A stretch of DNA of 64,000 nt from Comamonas sp. (GTDB lineage: Bacteria > Pseudomonadota > Gammaproteobacteria > Burkholderiales > Burkholderiaceae_C): the NCBI RefSeq assembly GCF_009360615.1, contig NZ_SPEY01000023.1, positions 186,001 to 250,000 of the forward strand, read 5' to 3'. Under the pieces are notes generated by a model. That model was not told the DNA's origin, searched no databases, and was given only the letters and a program-made list of their open reading frames with translations. Position numbers and translations under genes: made by a program. Shown here piece by piece: positions 36,297 through 44,388 of this stretch; the stretch's first letter is position 1; each line of letters opens with the position of its first letter.

Positions 36297-37201
36297 TGTT
36301 TTTTGTCCTTTGTGCTTTTTTCTGGCGCGCGGTAGCCCGGCGCGAGCTTGGCGTTCTCGACGCCGTACAGCGCCAGCGGATCGCTGAGCCACAGGCGGTA
36401 ATGTTCTTCCTTGAGACGATGGTCGGGCGAGCAGTCCACGCTCCAGCGCAGCAGCATGTAGCCCGCGACGGCGGCGCGAACGCGCATCCGGATCGAGCCG
36501 TCGGTCATCCCGTAGTCCATCTTGATGATCTCGGGGCGCTCAAGGCGCGGGTGCGGCACGAAGTCCAGCTCGACGATGCGCGTCCACTGGATGTCGTTGT
36601 CCGGCCGTTCGTTGGCCTGTGGCTCCTCGTCGAGCAGCGTTGGCGCTTCGATACGGGTGACGACGAAATCCCGAAACTCTCCGCTCTTGCGATCAAAGGC
36701 TCGGACGTGCCAGCGCAGGCCGGTATCAACCAGTGCGAACGGAACGATGACGCGCTCGGATTCACCGCTGCTCATCGAGTGGTAGCGGATGGCGACGGGT
36801 CGCTTGGCGTGGATCGCCCGGCAGACCGGGGCCAACACATCCATCCTGGGATTGCTCAGGGCGGTGGGTGACTCGCACGGCAGCAGCGGCTGCGTTGCGC
36901 CGTTCACGCCATCGCCGAAGCCCAGAGCCAGCGCCGACAGCACGCGCTGCGATGCGTGATCGAACAGAGGGGAGAACGCCTGCCCGATGCGGTAGATCTT
37001 GTTGCTGCCGTCGAAGGTGATGTTCTGCGGCGCGATTTCTCGGTACAGCGCCAAGTCGCGTGTCGCCCCTGCCGGAGCCACGCCGAAGCGCTCAATCAGG
37101 TCTGGGCGACCGATCTCACCGAAGAAGTAGAGCCGGAAGTCGATGTAGGCCAGCCGCTCGCGCTGGGCGTGGCTCAAGCTCTCGACGCGTTGGGGATGCA
37201 T
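36293..37201 (-). CDS. WYL-domain transcriptional regulator (BrxR/CapW-like)
   Basis: 302 aa from the ATG at 37201 (a GTG at 37222 is possible). N-terminal winged HTH (LSHAQRERLAYIDFRLYFFG, then GRPDLIERFGVAPAGATRDL), a middle WYL domain (AIRYHSMSSGE, LVDTGLRWHVRAFDRKSGEF), and a C-terminal WCX-like domain. This arrangement is that of the BrxR/CapW repressors that sit in front of phage-defence operons and respond to a ligand or nucleic acid signal. First gene of the operon; the palindrome at 37282-37296 is the likely operator. Confidence 0.85.
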   Translation of the reverse strand: MHPQRVESLSHAQRERLAYIDFRLYFFGEIGRPDLIERFGVAPAGATRDLALYREIAPQNITFDGSNKIYRIGQAFSPLFDHASQRVLSALALGFGDGVNGATQPLLPCESPTALSNPRMDVLAPVCRAIHAKRPVAIRYHSMSSGESERVIVPFALVDTGLRWHVRAFDRKSGEFRDFVVTRIEAPTLLDEEPQANERPDNDIQWTRIVELDFVPHPRLERPEIIKMDYGMTDGSIRMRVRAAVAGYMLLRWSVDCSPDHRLKEEHYRLWLSDPLALYGVENAKLAPGYRAPEKSTKDKKQ

Positions 37202-37281
37202 GGTCAGGTGATCCTCACCCACGGAAGATGACGGTTAGACCGAAATTGGTTGTTCGATTGCTCATTTCTAGGCAGTTTACA

Positions 37282-37296
37282 TCATCAAATTGATGA
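37282..37296. promoter_or_regulatory. Palindromic operator candidate upstream of the WYL gene
   Basis: TCATCAA-A-TTGATGA, a perfect 7-bp inverted repeat with a one-base centre, 81 bases upstream of the WYL start, in an AT-rich patch (about 37240-37320) that stands out from the GC-rich flanks. WYL/BrxR dimers bind such inverted repeats in their own promoters. Autorepression is inferred from position. Confidence 0.55.
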
Positions 37297-37409
37297 CATA
37301 ATACTCTGCGACGGAAGCTGGGGCAATGAGGTATGGCGAGTGAATGCCGGGGTAGTGTGAAGTTGATCGGTTTGCGCTCCTCGCCGTCCAGGATTTCGCT
37401 TGTCGTAAG

Positions 37410-37814
37410 GTGAAGCGTGGAATCGAGATCACTGCCATTCCCTACATCTGCCCCGCAGGCTTCTGGACGATTGGTTACGGCCACTTCTGCGATCCGAAGC
37501 ATCCGCCGATCACGGAGGCAGAAGCCGAGGCCTATCTGGCGCGAGATCTGCAGACGGCTCTGGCGGCGACGCTGCGCTACTGCCCTGTGCTGGCCACCGA
37601 GCCCGAGAGCCGGATCGCGACCATCGTGGACTTCACGTTCAACCTCGGGGCGGGGCGGCTGCAGACCTCGACGCTGCGACGGCGGATCAACCAACGAGAC
37701 TGGAGTGCAGCCGCAACAGAGCTGCGTCGATGGGTCTATGGTGGCGGCAAAGTGCTGCCGGGACTCTTCGCGCGACGAGAGGCTGAAATTTCCTTACTGG
37801 ACACCAAAGTGTAG
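37410..37814 (+). pseudogene. Degenerate phage lysozyme (GH24) fragment
   Basis: 134 aa from a GTG. It holds clear GH24 signatures (PYICPAGFWTIGYGHFC; FTFNLGAGRLQTSTLRRRI), but the N-terminal catalytic region reads KRGIEITAIPY. Intact homologues carry a FEG-type Glu here, and the pattern looks as if two residues were lost, so the catalytic Glu is probably missing. No clear RBS precedes it, and the upstream frame adds only about 18 non-homologous codons before a stop. It marks the joint between defence operon and stress locus and probably comes from another prophage. Confidence 0.6.
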
Positions 37815-37895
37815 GGCATCGAGTTTCTGCGGCGCGAATACTTCATGCATCCCATCGTTATTCTTTGCCGATCCCCAGAAGTCATCAACTCCAGA

Positions 37896-39050
37896 TCAGG
37901 CGCCAGGTTGCAACTCCACGCGCACTTCCCGTGGCTTACCGGCCCGCTCGACTGACAAGACCACAACATCTCCTACCTTTTGGTCGTCAAGCCGTGCGAG
38001 CAGTTTGGCGACATCGTCGACGGGAGCGCCGTCTATGCCTGTGATACGGTCTCCCGGCACGATGCCTTCGGGGCCAACGGTGATACCGCTCAGCCCCGCC
38101 TTTTGCGCCGCTGAGCCAGGGGCGACACGGAGCACAAACACGCCTTGGGTACTGGTCAGTGCCTGCAATCGGCGGTTGAGCTGCTCGTCTACCTCGATCC
38201 CAAGCGCCGGACGGATGTATTTGCCGGTCTTGATAAGTTGTGGCACCACACGCATGACCGTGTCCACCGGTACGGCGAAGCCAATCCCAGCCGATGCACC
38301 GGAAGGGCTGTAGATCGCTGTGTTGATGCCGATCAGACGGCCGGCGGAATCGAGCAACGGCCCACCCGAGTTGCCGGGGTTGATAGCGGCATCGGTTTGA
38401 ATCAGGTGTTCGATGGTCACTCCGCCAGATTCTCCGGGCAGCGATCGATCTAGCGCGGACACGATGCCGTTGGTGAGTGTCCAATCCAGGCCGAAGGGGT
38501 TGCCGATGGCGAACACCTTTTGTCCCACCTTGAGGTCTGCGCTGGTGCCGACCGGAACGGCGGGCGGGCGCTGGAAGCCGACGCCGATTTTGAGCACCGC
38601 GATATCGTGTGCCGGACTCACTCCGACCAGCGCGGCTTGGTAATCGCGGCCGTCGGCCAGTTTGACCGTGGCCTCCGACGCCCCCTGAATCACATGAAAG
38701 TTGGTAACGACATGACCGGCGTCATCCCAGATGAAACCCGAACCCGTCCCGCGCGGCACGGAAAAGACGTTGCGCGTCCAGACATCTCGTACCAGTTGGG
38801 ACGTCGTGATGTAGACCACCGATCCCCGGGATTTCTCGAACAGTTCGATGGTGGCCTGTTCGTCAGCGGCCAGATCGCCACGCGGCGTGACGGTGCGCTC
38901 AGCGGCTTGGCGCGGGCTGAACCAGGCCTCGATGGCGGGCAGGAACTGCCAGAACAGCATGAGTGCGGCAACGCACGCAGTGATGAAGAGCCACCGCCGG
39001 ACGAAATGATCCGGAGCTGGGCGTTGTGGGTAAGGATCGTGGTAAGCCAT
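37896..39050 (-). CDS. degP: HtrA/DegP-type serine protease of the stress-tolerance locus
   Basis: 384 aa from the ATG at 39050 with AAAGGA upstream. One N-terminal membrane anchor (LFITACVAALMLFWQFL), then a trypsin-like domain with triad His (NFHVIQG), Asp (AHDIAVLKI) and Ser (NPGNSGGPLL), and one PDZ domain (GVFVLRVAPGSAAQKAGLSG). It acts in the periplasm on misfolded proteins. This is the last gene of the locus; canonical tLST loci also end with degP. Confidence 0.92.
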   Translation of the reverse strand: MAYHDPYPQRPAPDHFVRRWLFITACVAALMLFWQFLPAIEAWFSPRQAAERTVTPRGDLAADEQATIELFEKSRGSVVYITTSQLVRDVWTRNVFSVPRGTGSGFIWDDAGHVVTNFHVIQGASEATVKLADGRDYQAALVGVSPAHDIAVLKIGVGFQRPPAVPVGTSADLKVGQKVFAIGNPFGLDWTLTNGIVSALDRSLPGESGGVTIEHLIQTDAAINPGNSGGPLLDSAGRLIGINTAIYSPSGASAGIGFAVPVDTVMRVVPQLIKTGKYIRPALGIEVDEQLNRRLQALTSTQGVFVLRVAPGSAAQKAGLSGITVGPEGIVPGDRITGIDGAPVDDVAKLLARLDDQKVGDVVVLSVERAGKPREVRVELQPGA

Positions 39051-39073
39051 GGCGGGGGTTCCTTTCGAGTGAT

Positions 39074-40066
39074 TTAGCGCCAAAGGCCGCTCAGGCCCCG
39101 GCGTGGCGGGCGCATCGGGGCGAACGACCTTGGCGCGAGATATTCCGTTTGGTACGGCAGGGCCTGCGATGGCTGAGGCGCCAACGCCATCAGGCGCGCG
39201 ATACGATCCTCTGTCGCCGGATGCGTGCGCAACCAGGACGGTTCGGGATTCCCCCAGCCGGGCAACAACCAGGCTCGCCACGAGCGGCTCACCCGCTCGA
39301 TCTTCGCCAGCGCCGAGGCGAGCCCGTGCGGATCTCCCGTCAGCTCTACTGCCATCCGGTCGGCATCGAACTCTCGCACACGTGACAGACCCAACTGTGC
39401 GAGCAGTGCAAGTTGCGGCGAAGCGGCCAACAACAGTAAGCCAATCCAGTTAATTTCTGCTGCACCGACCAGCAAGGCTGGCATGCTGATCAGGAGCGCG
39501 ACCTGACCCAACAACGCCAGCAGGTTCGTGAGCCGGCTGATCGAATCGGCCAAGCCCATGACACGAAGATCTTCTTGAGCGATGTGCGCGACTTCATGCG
39601 CCAGCACGGCTTGCAGTTCGCGCATACTCAGGCTGCGGAGCAGGCCATCGGTGAGGGCAATGGAGGCAAGGCGCCTGGAGCCGGTGGCAAAGGCATTGAC
39701 GATGTCGCTGGGCACATAGTACGGAACCGGCGTGTTCGGCAATCCTGCGCGAGCTGCGAGCGCTCGCAGCAACGACCAGATTGCGGGGGCTTCATCAGGG
39801 CGCAAGGGACGGGCGCCATACAGACGCAAGGTCATCGCGGAGGCGGCGACAGGTTCGATCAGCAGGGTCAATGCGCATGTTGCCAGTGCCAGCCAAAGGC
39901 CAATCTCGCCGAACAGCAGACTGCCAGCGGCAGCTGCGATCCCCACCAGGGTCAAAACCAGCAGCGCGGTTTGAAAGCGATTGAGCCAGCGGTGCCTCGA
40001 CCTGGCATCGTGTCGGCCGACTAGACCATAGGGGGTCATGCCTCCATTACTCGCTCTTGCGGTCAT
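39074..40066 (-). CDS. M48-family zinc metalloprotease (HtpX-like)
   Basis: 330 aa from the ATG at 40066; ATG 40039 and GTG 40075 are alternatives. Two N-terminal membrane segments (FQTALLVLTLVGIAAAAG; LALATCALTLLI), zinc site HEVAH near residue 175 with a downstream Glu (REFDADRMAV), and two further hydrophobic stretches. HtpX-type enzymes remove misfolded inner-membrane proteins. The gene overlaps psiE by 20 bases, and a similar M48 gene sits beside degP in published tLST loci. Confidence 0.85.
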   Translation of the reverse strand: MTARASNGGMTPYGLVGRHDARSRHRWLNRFQTALLVLTLVGIAAAAGSLLFGEIGLWLALATCALTLLIEPVAASAMTLRLYGARPLRPDEAPAIWSLLRALAARAGLPNTPVPYYVPSDIVNAFATGSRRLASIALTDGLLRSLSMRELQAVLAHEVAHIAQEDLRVMGLADSISRLTNLLALLGQVALLISMPALLVGAAEINWIGLLLLAASPQLALLAQLGLSRVREFDADRMAVELTGDPHGLASALAKIERVSRSWRAWLLPGWGNPEPSWLRTHPATEDRIARLMALAPQPSQALPYQTEYLAPRSFAPMRPPRRGLSGLWR

Positions 40067-40517
40067 CGCGTTCACGCATGAGCCAATAGGTCAGACCCAA
40101 GGCCAGTACCGTCCCCGCCAGCGCGGCCACTTTGGCAGGATCAACGTCGGGTTCTAGGATGATGAACTTGCGGGCCAGTGCCAGGATCGCGATCAGAATG
40201 ACGGTCTTGACCTGGATGATGCTTTCCTTGCGCAGAGCCACTTTGACGATCGAATGCTTGAATTCCATGGCGATCAGCAGCGTCATGGTGGCACCGAACA
40301 CCAGCTGGAAAACCTTATGATCCAGTGGATTCAGCGCATCCATGACGAGCAGTGTGAACACCAGCCGAATCAACTGAATCAGCGAAATCACAATTACCAA
40401 CGCGATGACGCCCGAAAGCGTGATGGCAACGAACTGCTCGAAGCGCTCGTAAACCGTCATCAACCGCCACTGGGAGCGTATCTCGTCAAGGGCCGTGTGG
40501 CCAGATTCTTTATTCAT
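40047..40517 (-). CDS. psiE: PsiE-family membrane protein
   Basis: 156 aa with four membrane segments (ITLSGVIALVIVISLIQLI; LVFTLLVMDAL; VFGATMTLLIAMEF; VILIAILALARKFIIL), as in phosphate-starvation-inducible PsiE. A psiE copy is a fixed member of tLST islands. Its biochemical role is not known. Confidence 0.85.
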   Translation of the reverse strand: MNKESGHTALDEIRSQWRLMTVYERFEQFVAITLSGVIALVIVISLIQLIRLVFTLLVMDALNPLDHKVFQLVFGATMTLLIAMEFKHSIVKVALRKESIIQVKTVILIAILALARKFIILEPDVDPAKVAALAGTVLALGLTYWLMRERDDRKSE

Positions 40518-40592
40518 AAGCGTTGCGCTCTCTCTTTCAATGAAACGTTAATGGAACGGAGAGTCCGAGAAGACGACTCGATCACACCTGAA

Positions 40593-41033
40593 TCACCGGG
40601 GCAATTGCGAAGCCACCCAGCGCATAATGTCCTGCGCGCCCATGGCGCCCGCCTGACGTGCAACCTCATGTCCCCCCCGGAACAAAATCAGGGTTGGAAT
40701 GCTGCGAATACCGAACTGGGCGGCCAGGTGAGGCTCGGCCTCGGTATTTACCTTGGCCAACCTCACCTTGGGTTCAAGCAGGGAGGCTGCCTGCTCGAAC
40801 TGCGGCGCCATCATCTTGCACGGTCCACACCACGGCGCCCAAAAGTCAACCAGCAGCGGCAGGTCACTGCGCTCCAGATGACGGGCGAAGGTCGCTGTGG
40901 TCAGATCAATGGGTTCTCCGGTGAACAGCGGGTGCTGGCACCGCCCGCAATTGGGCTTCTCTGCCAACTTGTTGGCTGGCACGCGATTGATGGATTGGCA
41001 GTGTGGGCAGACGATATGAATGCTGTCACTCAT
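40593..41033 (-). CDS. trxC: Thioredoxin 2 (TrxC type)
   Basis: 146 aa from the ATG at 41033, which overlaps the ftsH stop (ATGA). An N-terminal zinc ribbon (CPHC...CGRC) and the active site WCGPC in a standard thioredoxin fold mark the oxidant-resistant Trx2 form. It reduces disulfides in cytosolic proteins and belongs to the stress-locus operon. Confidence 0.93.
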   Translation of the reverse strand: MSDSIHIVCPHCQSINRVPANKLAEKPNCGRCQHPLFTGEPIDLTTATFARHLERSDLPLLVDFWAPWCGPCKMMAPQFEQAASLLEPKVRLAKVNTEAEPHLAAQFGIRSIPTLILFRGGHEVARQAGAMGAQDIMRWVASQLPR

Positions 41034-42913
41034 GAGGGGGCTCCTTGGGACACAGAGGAAGTAATGGCTCCGGCAGTTGGGCCGCTGTGACATGGGGATT
41101 CGAGCTGTAGCCCTTGCGTCAGTTGCCGGATGCTGTATTCATCCAGCGTTTCCCGTGCGAGCAGTTCGCGCGCGCACCGCTCCAGCACTTCTCGGTTAAT
41201 TTCGAGAATTCGGTATGCACGATCAAACACACCCATCACGATGTCACGGATGGCTTGGTCGATGCGTGTCTGTGTCGATTCGGCTACCCGGCAGCCACCC
41301 TGTACCAGTTCAGGCGCATCAAGAAAACGCGGCCTCTGTGCCTCAAAAGCAACGTACCCCAAGCCCTCATCCATGCCGAAGCGCGTAATCATATCGCGGG
41401 CGATGTCGGTGGCCCGCGCGAGATCGTCTGAAGCCCCTGTGGACAGCTCGCCAAACACGAGCTTCTCAGCCGCGCGCCCTCCCAGGAGCACGGCGATCTT
41501 GTGCTCCAGGTCGGCACGTGTCATCAGAAATCGGTCTTCGGTGGGCCGCTGCAGGGTGTAGCCGAGTGCACCGATGCCACGCGGAACGATTGAAATCTTG
41601 TGTACCGGATCGGTGCCGGGCAGCGCCAGCGCCACCAGCGCATGCCCCATCTCGTGATAGGCCACGGTTTCCCGCTCCTTGGGATTGAGCACTCGGTTCT
41701 TCTTCTCCAGGCCCGCCACGATGCGCTCGATGGCGGCGGTGAAATCCTGCAACTCCACGGCGGACGCTTTGCGCCGGGTCGCGGCCAGCGCGGCCTCGTT
41801 GACCAGGTTCGCGAGGTCTGCACCCGAAAAGCCCGTGGTCAGCGCAGCCACCTGTTCGAGATCGATATCCTGAGCCAGCGTCACCTTCTTGACGTGGACT
41901 TTCAGGATGTCCAGCCGTCCCTTCTTGTCGGGCCGGTCCACCAGCACCTGACGGTCGAAGCGACCGGCGCGCAGTAGCGCCTGGTCGAGGATTTCGGGGC
42001 GGTTGGTGGCGGCGAGGATGATCAGCCCGACCGAGCTGTCGAAGCCGTCCATCTCCGTGAGCAGCTGGTTGAGGGTCTGCTCGCGCTCGTCGTGGCCGCC
42101 GATGGGGCCGCCGACGCCGCGCGCGCGGCCCAGCGCATCGAGCTCGTCGATGAAGATGATGGCCGGCGCCTGCCCGCGGGCCTGCTCGAACAGGTCGCGC
42201 ACGCGCGCTGCACCCACGCCGACGAACATCTCGACGAACTCCGAGCCTGAGATGGAAAAGAACGGTACCCCGGCCTCGCCCGCCACGGCCTTGGTCAGCA
42301 GGGTCTTGCCCGTGCCGGGCGGGCCAACCAGCAACACACCTTTCGGGATGCGCGCCCCGAGCCGTCCATACTCCTGCGGATTCTTGAGGAAATCGACGAT
42401 CTCAACCAACTCCGCCTTAGCCTCATCGACACCAGCGACATCGGCAAAGGTCACGCCAGTGTTCTTCTCCATGAATACCTTGGCACGGCTCTTGCCGATG
42501 CTCAGGAAGCCGCCCATGCCCTGCTTCTCGGCGAAGCGGCGGAACAGGAAGAACCAGACGCCGAAGAAGGCCACCGCCGGCAGAATCCAGGAGAGCACAT
42601 CACGTAGCCAGGTGCTTTCCACCACCCGCGCGTAAGGCACGTCGTACTTGGACAGCCGCTCGGCCAGGTCGGGTTCGACGCGAGTGGCCACGATGGTGGT
42701 CTTGCCCCGGCTGTCCGGCGATTTCAGGCGCCCGGTGACCGTGCGGTCCGACACCAGCACTTCGGCGACGCGCCCCTCGGCCAGCGCCTTCTCGAATTCG
42801 CTGTAGGGCACGGGCTCGACGGTCTTGGCCGCCTGCCAGTAGTTCTGCAGCGTCAGCAGCAACAGGCCGGCGACGATCCAGTAGCCAATGTTCCATTGAT
42901 CTTTCTTTTCCAT
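41030..42913 (-). CDS. ftsH: FtsH-type AAA+ membrane metalloprotease of the stress locus
   Basis: 627 aa. Two N-terminal membrane segments ([31 protein letters not shown]) flank a short periplasmic domain. Then AAA+ Walker A GPPGTGKT, Walker [12 protein letters not shown] ([20 protein letters not shown]), and the protease zinc site HEMGH (most FtsH proteins have HEAGH). It degrades damaged membrane and cytosolic proteins. This is the additional, island-borne FtsH of tLST, distinct from the housekeeping copy expected elsewhere. Confidence 0.93.
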   Translation of the reverse strand: MEKKDQWNIGYWIVAGLLLLTLQNYWQAAKTVEPVPYSEFEKALAEGRVAEVLVSDRTVTGRLKSPDSRGKTTIVATRVEPDLAERLSKYDVPYARVVESTWLRDVLSWILPAVAFFGVWFFLFRRFAEKQGMGGFLSIGKSRAKVFMEKNTGVTFADVAGVDEAKAELVEIVDFLKNPQEYGRLGARIPKGVLLVGPPGTGKTLLTKAVAGEAGVPFFSISGSEFVEMFVGVGAARVRDLFEQARGQAPAIIFIDELDALGRARGVGGPIGGHDEREQTLNQLLTEMDGFDSSVGLIILAATNRPEILDQALLRAGRFDRQVLVDRPDKKGRLDILKVHVKKVTLAQDIDLEQVAALTTGFSGADLANLVNEAALAATRRKASAVELQDFTAAIERIVAGLEKKNRVLNPKERETVAYHEMGHALVALALPGTDPVHKISIVPRGIGALGYTLQRPTEDRFLMTRADLEHKIAVLLGGRAAEKLVFGELSTGASDDLARATDIARDMITRFGMDEGLGYVAFEAQRPRFLDAPELVQGGCRVAESTQTRIDQAIRDIVMGVFDRAYRILEINREVLERCARELLARETLDEYSIRQLTQGLQLESPCHSGPTAGAITSSVSQGAPS

Positions 42914-42940
42914 GGGCAATGTTCCTCGCAAGTCGTGCCG

Positions 42941-44371
42941 CTAGAGAATGGGGGTGAACAGACGGGCCACCCCGTCGCGCAAGCGGATGGCCAGCGGGCG
43001 GGCGCGCAACGCCATGGCCGATATCTCGTTCGATGCATCACGGGCGGCATCAAAAAGGGATTCCAGCCGCGTAGACAGCGCGGTGTCGTACACCTCCACA
43101 TTGAACTCGAAGTTGAGGCGCAGGCTGCGCGCATCCCAATTGGCCGAACCCAGGCAGCACCACTGGCCGTCTATCAGCATCAGCTTGCTGTGGTCGAACG
43201 GGCCAGGCCGTTCGAAGATGCGTACACCGTGCTCCAGCACCTGCCAGTAGTGGGCGCGCGCGGCCCATTGCACCGTGGGATGGTCGCCGTTTGCGGGCGT
43301 CAGCACCTCGACGCGCACGCCGCGCAACGCGGCCGTGCTCAGCGCCGCGATCATCGGCTGATCGGGCACGAAGTAAGGTGTCCAGATGCGCACCGAATGC
43401 TTCGCCGCGCTCAAAGCGCCCATGAAGGTCCAGCGCATCCTGTCCAGGGCCTCATCGGGACCGGCCTCGATGCCGCGCGCCCAAGAGGTTCCTTGCTCAT
43501 CAGCCGTTGCGGGCGGTTCGCCCCAGAAACCCTTGCTGAGCCGCTCGCCCGTGGTATCGCACCAATCATCGGTGAAGCACCGCATCAGATGCGCAACCAC
43601 CGGCCCGCGCAGACGAAAGTGCAAATCGTGACAGGCCTGCTCCGGCGCATCGGGCCGCCAATACGGGCTGCAGATGTTCATGCCACCGGTGAAACCTGTC
43701 TCGCCATCGATCACCAGCAGCTTGCGGTGATTGCGCAGATGCGCGGCATGCAGGCGCGCGGGAATCAACGTCGGGTTGAACGTAGCTGCCGGAACGCCGG
43801 CGCGTTGCAAGGCGCGGTAGGCGCTGCGGGGCGACCAGCGGGCATAGACGTCGTCGATCAGCACCCGCACTTGCACGCCGCGCTCATGAGCCCGGCGCAG
43901 CGCATCGACGAACTGCGCCCCGATGCCTTGGCTGTCGAAGATGTACGAAGCCAGCGCGACGCTGTGCCGCGCCGACTCGATGGCAGCGAGCATGGCCGGG
44001 TAGGCCTGCTCGCCATCGACGAGCGGCTCGATGCGGTTGCCGCTGGTCAGCGACTGGCCGGTGGCACGTCCCACCAGGTGCGCCAGGCCGGCAAACGGCG
44101 CCGATACGGCCTGGGGCATCGTAGGCACGAGGTCCTGCCGAACAGCAGGATCTGCCCCCGGAAACAGCCGCCGCGCCCGCCGCTGGTAACGGTTGATGCC
44201 GAACAGCCCATACAGCAGCGAACCGGCAAGCGGCAACAAGGCGATCAGCAGTACCCACAGCGTGGCCGATCGCGGGTCACGCTTGTAGATGATCGCGTGC
44301 CCCGCTGTGGGGATAGCGACCGCCAGCGACACGAGGGTGGCTGCCCATGTCAGCCCGTTGGGGTCGGACAC
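42941..44371 (-). CDS. cls: Phospholipase D-type cardiolipin synthase
   Basis: 476 aa from the GTG at 44371, with GGGGAGG just upstream; a TTG 7 codons earlier is also in frame. Two N-terminal membrane segments, then two PLD motifs, HRKLLVIDGE near residue 208 and HSKLMLIDGQ near 392. Condenses phosphatidylglycerol into cardiolipin. It sits between clpK and ftsH; it could protect the membrane under heat or chlorine stress, inferred from context. Confidence 0.88.
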   Translation of the reverse strand: MSDPNGLTWAATLVSLAVAIPTAGHAIIYKRDPRSATLWVLLIALLPLAGSLLYGLFGINRYQRRARRLFPGADPAVRQDLVPTMPQAVSAPFAGLAHLVGRATGQSLTSGNRIEPLVDGEQAYPAMLAAIESARHSVALASYIFDSQGIGAQFVDALRRAHERGVQVRVLIDDVYARWSPRSAYRALQRAGVPAATFNPTLIPARLHAAHLRNHRKLLVIDGETGFTGGMNICSPYWRPDAPEQACHDLHFRLRGPVVAHLMRCFTDDWCDTTGERLSKGFWGEPPATADEQGTSWARGIEAGPDEALDRMRWTFMGALSAAKHSVRIWTPYFVPDQPMIAALSTAALRGVRVEVLTPANGDHPTVQWAARAHYWQVLEHGVRIFERPGPFDHSKLMLIDGQWCCLGSANWDARSLRLNFEFNVEVYDTALSTRLESLFDAARDASNEISAMALRARPLAIRLRDGVARLFTPIL

Positions 44372-44388
44372 GACAGCCTCCCCATGAC

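Noticed and set aside
41030-42913. HEMGH instead of HEAGH in FtsH as a broken active site
   Set aside because: The HExxH zinc ligands and the downstream acidic residue are kept; the middle residue is not catalytic, so the enzyme is probably active.
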